A DNA stretch of 43,869 nt, from positions 1-43,869 of the forward strand of contig QCKF01000010.1 of assembly GCA_003215545.1 (NCBI GenBank), in the 5' to 3' direction. The position numbers were made by a program, and so were the translations under genes. The stretch's first letter is position 1. The number at the start of each line of letters is the position of its first letter. The notes under the pieces were generated by a model. The model saw only the letters and a list, made by a program, of their open reading frames with translations, did no database searches and had not been told where the DNA came from. Of the stretch, positions 1-7,899 are shown one piece after another. Source of the stretch: Prochlorococcus sp. AG-409-L14. Lineage in GTDB: Bacteria > Cyanobacteriota > Cyanobacteriia > PCC-6307 > Cyanobiaceae.

Positions 1-287
1 TTCTAAAAATAATACGAATGTAGTGAAAAATAAATCATTTTATTTAAAGAATCCTACGTTTAAGAAGCTGACGAATACAAAATTTGTACTTAGGATAATC
101 GCCCTGATATTCTTTTATTATTTAATAAAATTACTTTATCTTGGCTTTATTTCCTTTTAGCAATACCAACCATTTTGCGCTTTCAATTTTTAAATTAAAT
201 TGATTTATTCCTTCTATTTAGATTAAATGCTTGCAAGAGACATTTTTAGGAGGTGAATCCTGGATTTGTCTCATCGCTAGCTTCGTC
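1..287. other. AT-rich stretch without a recognisable gene
   Basis: I see no open reading frame with a convincing start, no RNA gene and no clear repeat here. The bases are strongly AT-rich. Confidence 0.5.
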
Positions 288-422
288 TTATTCCCAGTCT
301 TTTTTAGGACCTCTATTTACTCCTTGCCCATCGTCATCTTGCTTACCTCCTATGACGAAGACTGCGAGGCAGGCTAGGCCAAGGATGCCGCAGAATTGCG
401 CTGAAAGAGTACCAAAAGTCAT
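288..422 (-). CDS. Small single-span membrane protein, 44 aa
   Basis: An ATG-initiated frame of 44 codons that I read directly from the minus strand. A hydrophobic helix lies at about residues 9-27 (CGILGLACLAVFVIGG) and is followed by a hydrophilic tail rich in Asp, Gly and Lys that ends KKDWE. This one-helix-plus-charged-tail layout recurs throughout the window, for example at 3101-3274 and 27792-27947. No family name is recognised. The function is unknown and membrane location is inferred from hydrophobicity only. Confidence 0.5.
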   Translation of the reverse strand: MTFGTLSAQFCGILGLACLAVFVIGGKQDDDGQGVNRGPKKDWE

Positions 423-613
423 TGATTAACTTGCGATAATGAATGTCATTGATAAACCAGAAATCAATTTCTAAGTTTGTTTTGGAATATTTTGAAATTA
501 GCCTTAATGAATTTTCTTCCAACCACGGTCCACTCTTAGGAGGACTGTATTAGCTATGTATGAATTAATTGAACGGAGAAAAGTCCTTGAAAGCTATTAT
601 CTCAAATGTTTCT

Positions 614-790
614 TTAGGATTGGATGCTTCTCTTCCCAGCAATCTTTTCGGATTGAGTTTCCCTTAGGTACCTTTTCCTTTGGCCACTGTTTTCCATTTC
701 GACATACCATCCACAAGCTAATCGATGATCTATCTCTTCAAAGTTTTGACTCGATTCCAGCTTGGAGAATTGTTTCTTTGGTTTTTTCAT
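614..790 (-). CDS. Small conserved protein, paralogue of 28002-28157
   Basis: Codes for 58 residues starting at MKKPKKQFSK; an ATG 15 bases upstream would add five residues. The core NFEEIDHRLACGWYVEMENS is almost identical to the product at 28002-28157 (NFEEIDHRLACGWYTEVEAS), while the flanks differ. Conservation in this frame shows that the minus strand is coding and that the overlapping plus-strand frame at 556-801 is a shadow. The protein is soluble and basic at its start, with one Cys-Gly-Trp motif. The function is unknown. Confidence 0.65.
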   Translation of the reverse strand: MKKPKKQFSKLESSQNFEEIDHRLACGWYVEMENSGQRKRYLRETQSEKIAGKRSIQS

Positions 791-941
791 ATCAATATTA
801 AACACTATCTAGTGACCCTTTGGGAAGGGGAGGCTCGAATAGAAATAAGAAAATATTTTAACTAGTTATTCAATCTGCTGTTTTTTTTCATTTCTTTTGC
901 ATAGTCAGCTTAACTTGTTTTTAGTTCATTCTTTCAAAACT

Positions 942-1127
942 ATGGATCTTTTCTCCTCAACTGGTCCTTTTGGTACTTCGGTTACATCTGAACAACTTAT
1001 CGTTGTAAACCTAGCGGCAATCCTTGTAGGAACTACTTTCAATGCTCCTCAGAAAGTTATCAAGTGGGGTGGTGTCATTGTTGCTGTTGTCACAACTACC
1101 TGTGCAATTTGGTGTTCTCACCATTAA
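942..1127 (+). CDS. Small membrane protein, 61 aa
   Basis: Starts at MDLFSSTG; an upstream in-frame ATG at 897 gives a less protein-like extension. There are two hydrophobic stretches, about residues 19-31 (LIVVNLAAILVGT) and 42-57 (WGGVIVAVVTTTCAIW), so one or two membrane spans are likely. The end is Cys-Ser-His-His. No family is recognised. Confidence 0.5.
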   Translation: MDLFSSTGPFGTSVTSEQLIVVNLAAILVGTTFNAPQKVIKWGGVIVAVVTTTCAIWCSHH

Positions 1128-1228
1128 TTAAATATATTTTTTTCGAATAAGGTATTACATAAACGAAGCCATTGACAAACCGAAAATCCTGAACATAGTA
1201 CATATGTATCTCAGCTCTAAAGGATTCT

Positions 1229-1471
1229 GTGGCGTCTCCAAAATTCCTTGCTGTACGCCAGGGTGACTTGGTTGTGGTGAATGGAGATGCCTCTGTTTTT
1301 GGTCCGAAAGAGGCTGATTGGTGGTTAGGCCATGTCATCCATGTTTTTGGGTCCGCTAGAGACTCAAGTCAAAACAGTCTTTTTCAGGTTGTTGATGTGG
1401 ATACTGGTGTGATTAAAACTATTAACGCGGATTTGGTGACTGGGATCTTGCGGCCCAGATCTTTGCTCTAA
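1229..1471 (+). CDS. DUF3104 family protein
   Basis: This 80-residue product matches the DUF3104 pattern of marine picocyanobacteria: a 'GDLVVVNGD' segment, a Trp-Trp-x-Gly-x-Val block (WWLGHVIHV) at about residues 31-39, then 'FQVVDVDTG' and 'INADLVT'. The start is GTG with AAAGG about six bases upstream. It lies 40 bases before the phosphoribosyltransferase gene on the same strand. The family has no known function. An overlapping minus-strand frame at 1096-1338 is a shadow. Confidence 0.8.
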   Translation: MASPKFLAVRQGDLVVVNGDASVFGPKEADWWLGHVIHVFGSARDSSQNSLFQVVDVDTGVIKTINADLVTGILRPRSLL

Positions 1472-1511
1472 TGATGAAGTAAGAAGTAAGCCATTAAAAC
1501 TTCGAATTCTT

Positions 1512-1904
1512 ATGAGGAAGCTTTCTTGGGAAGAATTTGATGATTGCGTGGATCATATAACTAATAAATGCTTAACAAGAGGTTTTGACGGTGTATATGG
1601 CATTCCACGAGGAGGTCTTTGCTTGGCGGTAGCACTCAGTCATTCCCTTTCTATACCTATTTGGGATTACCCATATCCTGGTTGTCTTGTGGTGGATGAT
1701 GTTTATGAGACTGGTGCAACATTGAAGAACATAAAGAATATTCCTTCAGTTACGGTTTTTGTTTGGTTCAGTAAGGTTATTCCCGATTGGTGGCAGGCAG
1801 TTGAGGTCTCTAGGTCTAATGACTGGCTTGTTTTCCCTTGGGAAAGTGAGAATTTTGCGGGTTCGGATGAGAAGATGTATCGCAATCTTAGGGGGAGGGG
1901 ATGA
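1512..1904 (+). CDS. Phosphoribosyltransferase-like protein
   Basis: A 130-residue protein with the type I phosphoribosyltransferase signature: the PRPP-binding loop VDDVYETGATL at residues 61-71 and a pyrophosphate-loop-like YGIPRGGL at 29-36. Family members transfer a base to or from PRPP in nucleotide salvage, or serve as regulators. It is shorter than typical enzymes (about 150-200 aa), so the substrate hood may be reduced. The stop overlaps the start of the deoxyribosyltransferase gene by 4 bases (ATGA), so the two are probably translated together. The fold class is secure; the substrate cannot be told from sequence. Confidence 0.8.
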   Translation: MRKLSWEEFDDCVDHITNKCLTRGFDGVYGIPRGGLCLAVALSHSLSIPIWDYPYPGCLVVDDVYETGATLKNIKNIPSVTVFVWFSKVIPDWWQAVEVSRSNDWLVFPWESENFAGSDEKMYRNLRGRG

Positions 1905-2371
1905 GCTCTAAAAGAATTTATTTGGCATCACCTTATGGATTCGCTAAGCAATGGCAAGAAAGATTATTGCCTGATTTTATTAAGTTATTAGAAGGTTTAG
2001 GGTTGGAGGTTTGGGAGCCATTCGCAAGAAACTCTCAACTGAAGCCCTGTGAAAAAGGTTGGGCACATCGTGTCGCCAAATCTGATCTTAATGATGTTGT
2101 TAATGCTGATGCGATTTTCGCTATTGTAAATGGAACGCCTCCTGATGAAGGAGTGATGATTGAGATTGGTATTGCAATTGGTCTTGGTAAGCCAATTTTT
2201 TTATTTCGTGATGATTTTCGTAAATGCTGTGATTCTGAAGAGTACCCTCTTAATTTAATGCTTTTTTCTGCTTTTCCTTCTGATTCTTGGAAGGATTATT
2301 ATTATACTTCTTTGCCTGAAGTTAAAGACCCTCAGAAAGCTTTAATAAGATGGGTGAATGATTGCCTGTAA
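1901..2371 (+). CDS. Nucleoside 2-deoxyribosyltransferase-like protein
   Basis: 156 residues. The N-terminal strand IYLASPYGF (6-14) and the block DEGVMIEIG (82-90) with catalytic-type Glu88, followed by GLGKPIFLFRDDFR, are hallmarks of the nucleoside deoxyribosyltransferase (NDT) fold. PLNLM near residue 116 matches the conserved Asn region that completes the neighbouring active site in the family. Known members cleave or exchange the base of deoxyribonucleosides or nucleotides. Here the gene is coupled to a phosphoribosyltransferase, suggesting base salvage, nucleotide-pool control or an anti-phage role; the last is only an inference. Confidence 0.82.
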   Translation: MSSKRIYLASPYGFAKQWQERLLPDFIKLLEGLGLEVWEPFARNSQLKPCEKGWAHRVAKSDLNDVVNADAIFAIVNGTPPDEGVMIEIGIAIGLGKPIFLFRDDFRKCCDSEEYPLNLMLFSAFPSDSWKDYYYTSLPEVKDPQKALIRWVNDCL

Positions 2372-3100
2372 TGCAAACTTATATTATAAATGTATTTTTC
2401 TTAATTCGAATCTGGTTGATAATCTAATATTTTCTAATATGTAGTTCTTGACTCTGATACTAAAAAGAGTTTATAAATCTACTAGCAATATTAGTCGATT
2501 TATAAACCCCTTTTACTTGCTAGTAGAACTTTTTGTGCTATTTTTGCTTATTAATATTGTCCTTAGCAGTAGCATTCATTCCATCATAATCGGGACCAAC
2601 CATGATTCCTACTATTATAAACAGAATTATGGAGGCTATGCCTACAAGGGCAGCAGATGAGTTGTATGCAAAAAGTGTTCCGAATGACAAAAGTGGCATG
2701 AATCAATTTGATCAAGATTTTAATCATAAACAAGCCTTGGCGAATATAGATGTATTTTATACAGTCTTGAGTTCAAATAATTATATGTAGATGTCTCCTC
2801 TGATTCATTTTGCTCAAAAGCTTATTTCCTAGCCCTAAATGCCTTTATTGACTTCTTTCCTTTTGAGTAATTAAATTCCTTTGATTACTATTTTCTCTAA
2901 TTTTCTTTTCTATTGGCAGAAAAAGATATTTAATAGAGATTTAAGATATTTATTCATATAATCTAAATCTATTAATTGAGTAAATAGTGTTATTGATAAT
3001 CATTAATTTTTAATAAAGTAAGATCTTTGGTGTTTTCCTTGCTTAGAGAATCAGCCTGTTTAGCTAGTAGAATGGTTAATAAGACTTTTTTGCTTTTAGT
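2372..3100. other. Long AT-rich stretch, no gene I can support
   Basis: Two short overlapping plus-strand frames exist (2448-2660 from TTG, with one hydrophobic helix, and 2602-2790 from ATG). Neither has a good ribosome site, a relative in the window or a recognisable motif. The rest is AT-rich and stop-dense. Confidence 0.4.
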
Positions 3101-3274
3101 ATGGGCAGATTCTCTGGTAACAGCTTTACCCTGCTAGGCGTAGAAGCGTTAAGCCCTGTAAATCAGTTATTTGTAGGGCTTTTTATTTTAGGCTTTGCTT
3201 TTCTTTTATTAGTAACTTTCTTGGATGACAGTGAGGATTATGAGTTAAAACGAGACTGGAGGAAGAAAAAATAG
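3101..3274 (+). CDS. Small single-span membrane protein, 57 aa
   Basis: An ATG-started frame of 57 codons. A soluble N-terminus is followed by a strong hydrophobic helix at about residues 23-41 (LFVGLFILGFAFLLLVTFL), then an acidic-to-basic tail that ends RDWRKKK. The Lys/Arg-rich C-terminus would place that end in the cytoplasm by the positive-inside rule. No family is recognised. Confidence 0.5.
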   Translation: MGRFSGNSFTLLGVEALSPVNQLFVGLFILGFAFLLLVTFLDDSEDYELKRDWRKKK

Positions 3275-3409
3275 ATGCTTTGATTATACTTTTCAAATCC
3301 CGTTAGTTAGAAATATTTGAGAATCAGACCATTTTGAATGCTTCCTATTGACTCAGTACTAAATGTAAGCAATTAAAGGACTAGATTTGAAAAAGAATTT
3401 TCTTGAATT

Positions 3410-3520
3410 ATGGGCCCTGGAATGCCGTCGGCTTTAGTGGCTATAGCAGTGTCAGCGGTTTTCGCTGCCTTAGTGGGATTCTTAGTTCTCCAATTCCTTC
3501 CTGATACGACCCCCTTCTGA
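3410..3520 (+). CDS. Very small membrane protein, 36 aa
   Basis: The frame starts MGPGMPSALVAIAVSAVF and forms one long hydrophobic helix (about residues 6-28), ending FLPDTTPF. It is the type of short membrane peptide that is common in picocyanobacteria. The overlapping minus-strand frame at 3373-3702 has no helix or motif and looks like a shadow. The function is unknown. Confidence 0.4.
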   Translation: MGPGMPSALVAIAVSAVFAALVGFLVLQFLPDTTPF

Positions 3521-3658
3521 CTTTTTACTTGACAAAGAGAGGACCAGGTAGCTAGAACATGTGTACTACTTAAGACACATGGCATTAGTCGCTTCTCCTT
3601 ATGCAACCTTTCGAGCAGAGGAATGGGCTTATTTGCCAAATTCCCCGAAAGGCAGATC

Positions 3659-3907
3659 ATGCAAACAAATGGTTGGCTCCAAGATCCAAAAACCAAAAAC
3701 ACAAAGCGTTTCCATCAAGATGAAAAAAGCTGGCCCATTTATCCAAAAGTCTTTATTGATTCAGGAAGACCTCTTTCAAATGAGGATGCCCTTGTGAATA
3801 ACAGAAGTTACGTGGATGTTTGTGAAGCAAGTAAGCAATGGGAAGAGCTACGAAATGAAGGATGGGAAATGGTCGCTCCTCAGTGGGCTGCAGATCTAGA
3901 CGTTTGA
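3659..3907 (+). CDS. DUF1651 family protein
   Basis: Matches DUF1651: an opening 'NGWLQDP', a middle 'FHQDEKSWPIYPKV', then 'GRPLSN' and a C-terminal 'QWEELRNEGWEMVAPQW'. The start at 3659 is chosen because the family begins at about NGWL and AAAGG sits seven bases upstream; an in-frame ATG at 3623 would add 12 residues. The family is common in marine Synechococcus and Prochlorococcus and has no known function. Confidence 0.7.
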   Translation: MQTNGWLQDPKTKNTKRFHQDEKSWPIYPKVFIDSGRPLSNEDALVNNRSYVDVCEASKQWEELRNEGWEMVAPQWAADLDV

Positions 3908-3963
3908 AAGATTTTGAAATTATTAGCTTATGTTTGATGATCTCAAAGAAGTTAGCAATAGAT

Positions 3964-4338
3964 TCAACAAATTAACTTTCTTGGAACACCTTTAAGGATT
4001 AGAGAGGCTCGCCTTGCAATTAGAAGGAATGGGAATAAAAAGTTTGTTCTTGACTTGGAAGAAAATGTGACTGAGAGAATTTCTAGCAATGTATTCGAGG
4101 GCATTTTTATTTGAGAACAAATCCAATTAATAGCATTGGCTCCATAAAGCATTTTATCGTTTATTACTAATATTGCACCTTTAAGATCCATGTCATAGCC
4201 TTCAGGTAACTCAGAGGGATTTTTTCTTGCGTCTTTGATTTGTATATTTTTTATATTACTTTTAAGCTCCAATAACTCTGCAAAATAATTACAGAATGGA
4301 CATTCACCATCATAAATAAAAATAATCTTTTGATCCAT
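3964..4338 (-). CDS. DCC-family (DUF393) thiol-disulfide oxidoreductase-like protein
   Basis: A 124-residue protein with the DCC signature near its start: YDGECPFC at residues 9-16, giving a CxxC pair (Cys13, Cys16) after the first beta strand. The family adopts a thioredoxin-like fold and is predicted to act in thiol-disulfide exchange. The C-terminus carries a hydrophobic stretch and a basic end. It lies two bases after the coiled-coil gene at 4341-4505 on the same strand, so the two probably share a transcript. Confidence 0.8.
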   Translation of the reverse strand: MDQKIIFIYDGECPFCNYFAELLELKSNIKNIQIKDARKNPSELPEGYDMDLKGAILVINDKMLYGANAINWICSQIKMPSNTLLEILSVTFSSKSRTNFLFPFLLIARRASLILKGVPRKLIC

Positions 4339-4340
4339 TT

Positions 4341-4505
4341 CTAGAAATTACAAGCTGTATAAAGTCTAGACGCCTTTAACTGCTCTTTTAGTTTTTTGTT
4401 CTCTGCTTCTAATTCCCTCATTTCTCTTTGGCATCTATCGATCAAATTTAATGACCATTCCCATTTTTTCTTAATACAATGTTCTCTCTCGATTTTCCAG
4501 TTCAT
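4341..4505 (-). CDS. Small coiled-coil protein, 54 aa
   Basis: Starts MNWKIEREH and contains a Lys/Glu/Leu-rich heptad segment at about residues 24-46, consistent with a short coiled coil. It ends two bases before the start of the DCC oxidoreductase gene. No family is recognised. The regular amphipathic pattern and tight spacing are the reasons to accept it as a gene. Confidence 0.5.
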   Translation of the reverse strand: MNWKIEREHCIKKKWEWSLNLIDRCQREMRELEAENKKLKEQLKASRLYTACNF

Positions 4506-4708
4506 AATTCAAGGTTGAAAACAGTTAAGCCAAGGGGCTTGGTTTCTATAGTTCATATTAGCGAGTAAGGCTTAATGATCTATTACTTTGATTCCTTTTT
4601 TCATAAAACGCATTGAGTTTCTGAATCGTTTTGATTAGATATTTTTTCAAAGTAATTTAATTAATAATATTGCCAGAAATAGAATTTCCGTTCATTGGTA
4701 CTCAGTTT

Positions 4709-4888
4709 TCAAGGTGTGATGAGGTGAATCGTCGTGATGATGGTGAGCAATAGAAAGAGTGTTTTCTGTTTGCCCTTGAGGTCTTTGATTACTGCGTCCT
4801 GCTGATCGACCAACTCGCAAGCAGCCGTAATCACCTCAACCTTACGGGACGTTTCAGTGATATTCATTAGATTGAAAAGACTGGTCAT
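4709..4888 (-). CDS. Small protein with coiled-coil and C-terminal hydrophobic helix
   Basis: 59 codons starting MTSLFNLMNITETSRK. The middle (ELVDQQDAVIKDLKGKQ) is amphipathic and is followed by a hydrophobic tail LFLLLTIITT, so a tail-anchored peptide is likely. Three decayed relatives occur at 23.6-23.8 kb, 27640-27791 and about 42597-42775, which supports coding in this direction. Its start region faces the DUF481 gene across a conserved 64 bp segment, so the two genes diverge. The function is unknown. Confidence 0.6.
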   Translation of the reverse strand: MTSLFNLMNITETSRKVEVITAACELVDQQDAVIKDLKGKQKTLFLLLTIITTIHLITP

Positions 4889-4921
4889 GTCGATGGAGTG
4901 CCAAGCACTGCGCTGTCGACC
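4858..4921. repeat. 64 bp repeat shared with 23739-23802, at a divergent gene start
   Basis: This segment is nearly identical to 23739-23802, with about six differences. It covers the first codons and leader of the minus-strand small gene, and its right end abuts a rightward gene in both places (DUF481 here, Mrr there). It may carry divergent promoters, or it may mark a recombination junction. Confidence 0.7.
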
Positions 4922-4931
4922 TTTTTATTTT

Positions 4932-5834
4932 ATGCGCCGCTTCTTATTTGTCGCTCTAACTGCGGGCATTCTGTCGCCAATTGCCTCTCAAGCCGAAGAA
5001 GTTCGTTACAACCTCACCAATGGTGACACTATTACTGGTGAATTAATTAAGGAAGAAAGCTCTAAGAAGACAAAGGTTATTGTCAGTCCTTTACTTGGAA
5101 AAATAAGAATAAGTTCATCTTCTATAGTTGTACCCAAGGAGAAGACACCTCCTTCAAGATGGGGGGCTGAATTTTCAGTAGGTTTAAACTCTTCAGCAAC
5201 AAGCAAGGCTAAGGATTCTAGCTATGCAATAGACATTTCAACTACTTACTCAGGGGAAAGAAATAATTTAAGCATAGAGGCTGATTATCATTACGATGAA
5301 GTAACTGAGAACAATAAAACATCTACAGGAGCAAGCAGTGGTGGTTTGGACTTGAGAAATGATTTTATAAATGATGGTAAATATAACTTTTATACACATA
5401 TAGAATATGATTATAATGCATTAAATACTTCAGGAAAAAATAGAACAATTGCTGGTTTTGGCCTTTCTAAAGACTTTTTAGCAAACCAGAATAGATCATT
5501 AAAGATATCTTTAGGCCCAGCTATTCAATGGGCTACAGGAGGCAAAGATTGCTCTACTGATAATAATTGTGGAGATGCATATTACTCATCTAGACTTCAA
5601 GCAACATATGATTGGTCTATTACTAAACTTCTCAATTTAATCTTAGACCATAAATTCACAGCTACACATGCGTCTGAATTATTAAAAGGTAGTGAATCAA
5701 CTGCAACTCTAAAGTTTATCCCAAGTATTGATTCCCCATATTACTCAAAGCTTGAATATAAGAATTCCTATCAAGATTTAACAACTCCAAAAACAAAAGA
5801 CAGTTATTTTTTGGGTTTAGGGAAAAGCTTTTAA
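4932..5834 (+). CDS. DUF481 family outer-membrane protein (YdiY-like)
   Basis: 300 residues from the MRRFLFVALTAG start, with a signal peptide to about residue 21 (PIASQA, then EEV). A short N-terminal domain (NGDTITGELI) precedes a C-terminal beta-rich domain with alternating aromatic strands and a terminal Phe, as in outer-membrane barrels and the DUF481 family. The longer frame that begins at 4857 runs through the upstream repeat, so 4932 is preferred. A hairpin terminator follows at 5908. An inserted Cys pair (KDCSTDNNCGD) may form a loop disulfide. Confidence 0.75.
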   Translation: MRRFLFVALTAGILSPIASQAEEVRYNLTNGDTITGELIKEESSKKTKVIVSPLLGKIRISSSSIVVPKEKTPPSRWGAEFSVGLNSSATSKAKDSSYAIDISTTYSGERNNLSIEADYHYDEVTENNKTSTGASSGGLDLRNDFINDGKYNFYTHIEYDYNALNTSGKNRTIAGFGLSKDFLANQNRSLKISLGPAIQWATGGKDCSTDNNCGDAYYSSRLQATYDWSITKLLNLILDHKFTATHASELLKGSESTATLKFIPSIDSPYYSKLEYKNSYQDLTTPKTKDSYFLGLGKSF

Positions 5835-5907
5835 CTTATGACTATTGAGAGTAATTTGGTATGTACTTATAGGGATCAGATCAGAAGACGTACTACCTAA
5901 CTTTTAT

Positions 5908-5931
5908 AGGGGCCATATCAGGCTCCTTTTT
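5908..5931 (+). terminator. Rho-independent terminator after the DUF481 gene
   Basis: AGGGGCC and GGCTCCT form a seven-pair stem (one G-T pair) around a six-base loop and run into six T residues. It lies about 75 bases past the stop codon. Confidence 0.7.
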
Positions 5932-6241
5932 AATGTCTGGGTCCTGGTTTGGGATTTCATCGTGCGTCATACGAAGGGTCAGAATCTTCCTAGTGTCGAG
6001 AGGTCGAAGTAGAGACACCTCCTAGCGTCCCTTAATAACTCAGAAGTTGTGATAGCAAGGATTTAGCTGTGTGCGGCAAAAGTTAGTCGTTGTGGGGATG
6101 GGGTGACAAAACCGTCCGGCGCAAAATAGTTCCCAAGACAATAGTCGACCTCTCGGCACACGCCGAGTACGGATAGCCGCTATATAAGCATTACGTCTAC
6201 CTATATGTCTATATATGGTGCTTTGTTGTGATTCTCTTGGT
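5932..6241. other. Intergenic stretch 3' of recombinase 1
   Basis: No gene is seen. A short minus-strand frame of 25 codons near 5890-5970 overlaps the terminator and is not credible. Confidence 0.4.
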
Positions 6242-7528
6242 TTAAGCCATTCGAGATTTCTCAAATGCAGCTGATCTACCAGCATCGCTAGCCCAGGGAT
6301 AAGACTGTAAATGTGTCTGTAAAGAATGTCCCATTGCGAGAGCCATACTTCCAGCATCAATTCCTCTTTGATGCCCCCTAACGCTGTAACTGTGCCTAAG
6401 CGAGTAAACACCGAGCTTCTCACCACGTTCTCTCATCTGCTCCTTAAGCAATAGCCAACCATCTCTTCGTTCTAGATATTTACGCGCTGCCTCACCAGCT
6501 CCATTAAGTGATTCAAGAGGAGGTAATTCAATCTTCTTTGTTTTAAGGCGATTTAATAGATCCCAATTTAGAAATTCTCCTTGGTCATTTGCTAAGTGCA
6601 AGGCTTGAAGAACTCTTGGCTTTGTTATGCCTCCACCACTTCGTTTTTCATATGTGCACCACAGGAATGTATTACCAGTCACCTTGTCATTCCTGACTTC
6701 CAAATATTTGAGTTCTTCAGGCCTAAGGCCATAAACAGCCATCAGCTTCAAAGCATCCTCCCACTTTCTTGCAGGCTTTCTGTACCTCTCAAGCCCTTTG
6801 TCTGTTGGCATTGAATCGATCAAGTTGATAATTTCTTGATCCGAAATCGAATCCATCTTTTGACTTTGAGTGCCTTTGGGTTTCCTTCCAATGTGATCTC
6901 TTAGATCTGTTGTTGGAATCCAGGCAGGAGGAAATCCTTCACGATTTACGCAGTGCTTTAAAAATGCAGCAAGACTTCTCGTTCGTATCTCTCGTGTCCT
7001 GCAACCAGGTTCCCAGTCCCTAATACAGGCATCTATTAAATCGGCAGGATTTGTAGGGGGATTTCCACTGCTAAGTAATTCAAGGGTTGTTGTTAATACA
7101 GGTAAGAAATCTTTTTTCCAAGTAGCTCTTGGATCAACGGCACTGCCATGCTCGATTTTTTGGATTTTGAATCTTCTGACAGCTCCTTCCCAGTCACGCT
7201 CATAAGTAAGTCTTGGAGCCTTTCCTGCTGCAATTTCCGTAGCGGCTTTAATTGTGTGTCCACTAGCTACTAAATCATAAATATTGCGAACTCGAATCAA
7301 AATGTCGCCGCTTTCTTTAGCTGAAAAGTCAAAAGATTGCTCTCTACCCTCTTTCAATCTTTTCAATGGGGCAGAGATCATTGTCATTTCTCCCCTTTCG
7401 TTTTCAGAACGAACCTCTAGACGGGCCTTGCCTCTGTGTTCTCTTACTTGCCAACCTTTTGCAGTTGAATTACGAAGAGCTGTTTTAAAGCTCTTTACCC
7501 AAGGTTCATCATTCTTGAGCCTGGGCAT
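6242..7528 (-). CDS. Tyrosine recombinase (integrase) 1
   Basis: 428 residues. The C-terminal catalytic domain shows the first Arg in YGLRPEEL (Arg269), a Lys-bearing beta hairpin (KRSGGGITKPR), YSLRH at 375-379 with Arg378, the conserved Gly-His at 400-401 and nucleophile Tyr410 in HLQSYPW. The usual first His of the HxxR box is Tyr. It is similar throughout to recombinase 2 at 21163-22434, so the two are related but diverged. Its 5' end is 207 bases from tRNA-Pro, whose 3' half is the likely attachment site. It lies on the 5' side of the tRNA, outside the element bounded by the tRNA and 22.6 kb. Confidence 0.9.
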   Translation of the reverse strand: MPRLKNDEPWVKSFKTALRNSTAKGWQVREHRGKARLEVRSENERGEMTMISAPLKRLKEGREQSFDFSAKESGDILIRVRNIYDLVASGHTIKAATEIAAGKAPRLTYERDWEGAVRRFKIQKIEHGSAVDPRATWKKDFLPVLTTTLELLSSGNPPTNPADLIDACIRDWEPGCRTREIRTRSLAAFLKHCVNREGFPPAWIPTTDLRDHIGRKPKGTQSQKMDSISDQEIINLIDSMPTDKGLERYRKPARKWEDALKLMAVYGLRPEELKYLEVRNDKVTGNTFLWCTYEKRSGGGITKPRVLQALHLANDQGEFLNWDLLNRLKTKKIELPPLESLNGAGEAARKYLERRDGWLLLKEQMRERGEKLGVYSLRHSYSVRGHQRGIDAGSMALAMGHSLQTHLQSYPWASDAGRSAAFEKSRMA

Positions 7529-7735
7529 TCGAAGGTTTTAAAGAATGTACGCAAAATGTACGCAAAATGGTCAGATCTTGCCATATCAGGACGCGACAAA
7601 TTGATGAAATTCTGTATTTTGACGTCTTTGAAGTTCATTTTTCTCTAACTTAAAATCTCCTTTACCAGACATAGAAGCATTGCTAGAGGACTTCTTCTGG
7701 CCTAGAGACAAGCTACCAACTACAATCAAAAAGCA

Positions 7736-7809
7736 CGGGGCGTGGCGCAGTTTGGTAGCGCGGGTGCTTTGGGAGCACTAGGTCGCAGGTTCGAATCCTG
7801 TCGCCCCGA
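7736..7809 (+). tRNA. tRNA-Pro (UGG anticodon)
   Basis: The acceptor stem CGGGGCG pairs with CGCCCCG before discriminator A. The D arm has GCGC on both sides, the anticodon arm GGTGC-TTTGGGA-GCACT has loop anticodon TGG, and the T arm GCAGG-TTCGAAT-CCTGT is intact. No CCA is encoded. Its 3' 45 bases recur at 22.6, 26.8 and 31.4 kb, which identifies it as the integration target. Partial copies elsewhere lack the 5' half and are not genes. Confidence 0.97.
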
Positions 7810-7818
7810 CTGGCTTTT
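7765..7818 (+). repeat. att site: 3' half of tRNA-Pro plus 9 bases
   Basis: Identical over 54 bases to 22600-22653; 45 of these bases also occur at 26793-26837 and 31368-31412. The segment runs from the anticodon stem through the acceptor end, as expected for a tyrosine recombinase attachment core in a tRNA gene. Confidence 0.9.
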
Positions 7819-7839
7819 TGGTGATCTTGAATTGGGAAT

Positions 7840-7862
7840 GGGCCCTCATTGGGCCCTCCTGA
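7840..7862 (+). repeat. GGGCCCTC pair, possible recombinase arm sites (left end)
   Basis: GGGCCCTC occurs at 7840 and GGGCCCTCCTGA at 7851, just inside the left att copy. The same pair, also ending CCTGA, lies at 22455-22477 just inside the right end. Matching repeats at both ends suggest arm-type binding sites for recombinase or excisionase; this role is an inference. Confidence 0.55.
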
Positions 7863-7899
7863 ACTTAAAGACCTCAGCGTTGGTGGGCTTTTGTGCCTT

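Noticed and set aside
818-836. CTTTGGGAAGGGGAGGCTCG and AAT resemble a shortened att copy
   Set aside because: Too short and gapped; could be chance. No hairpin module or spacer box beside it.
2448-2790. Two overlapping plus-strand frames
   Set aside because: No ribosome site, motif or paralogue; AT-rich DNA gives such frames by chance.
6040-6426. 128-codon minus-strand frame
   Set aside because: Overlaps the 3' end of recombinase 1 in another frame, which has clear catalytic motifs.
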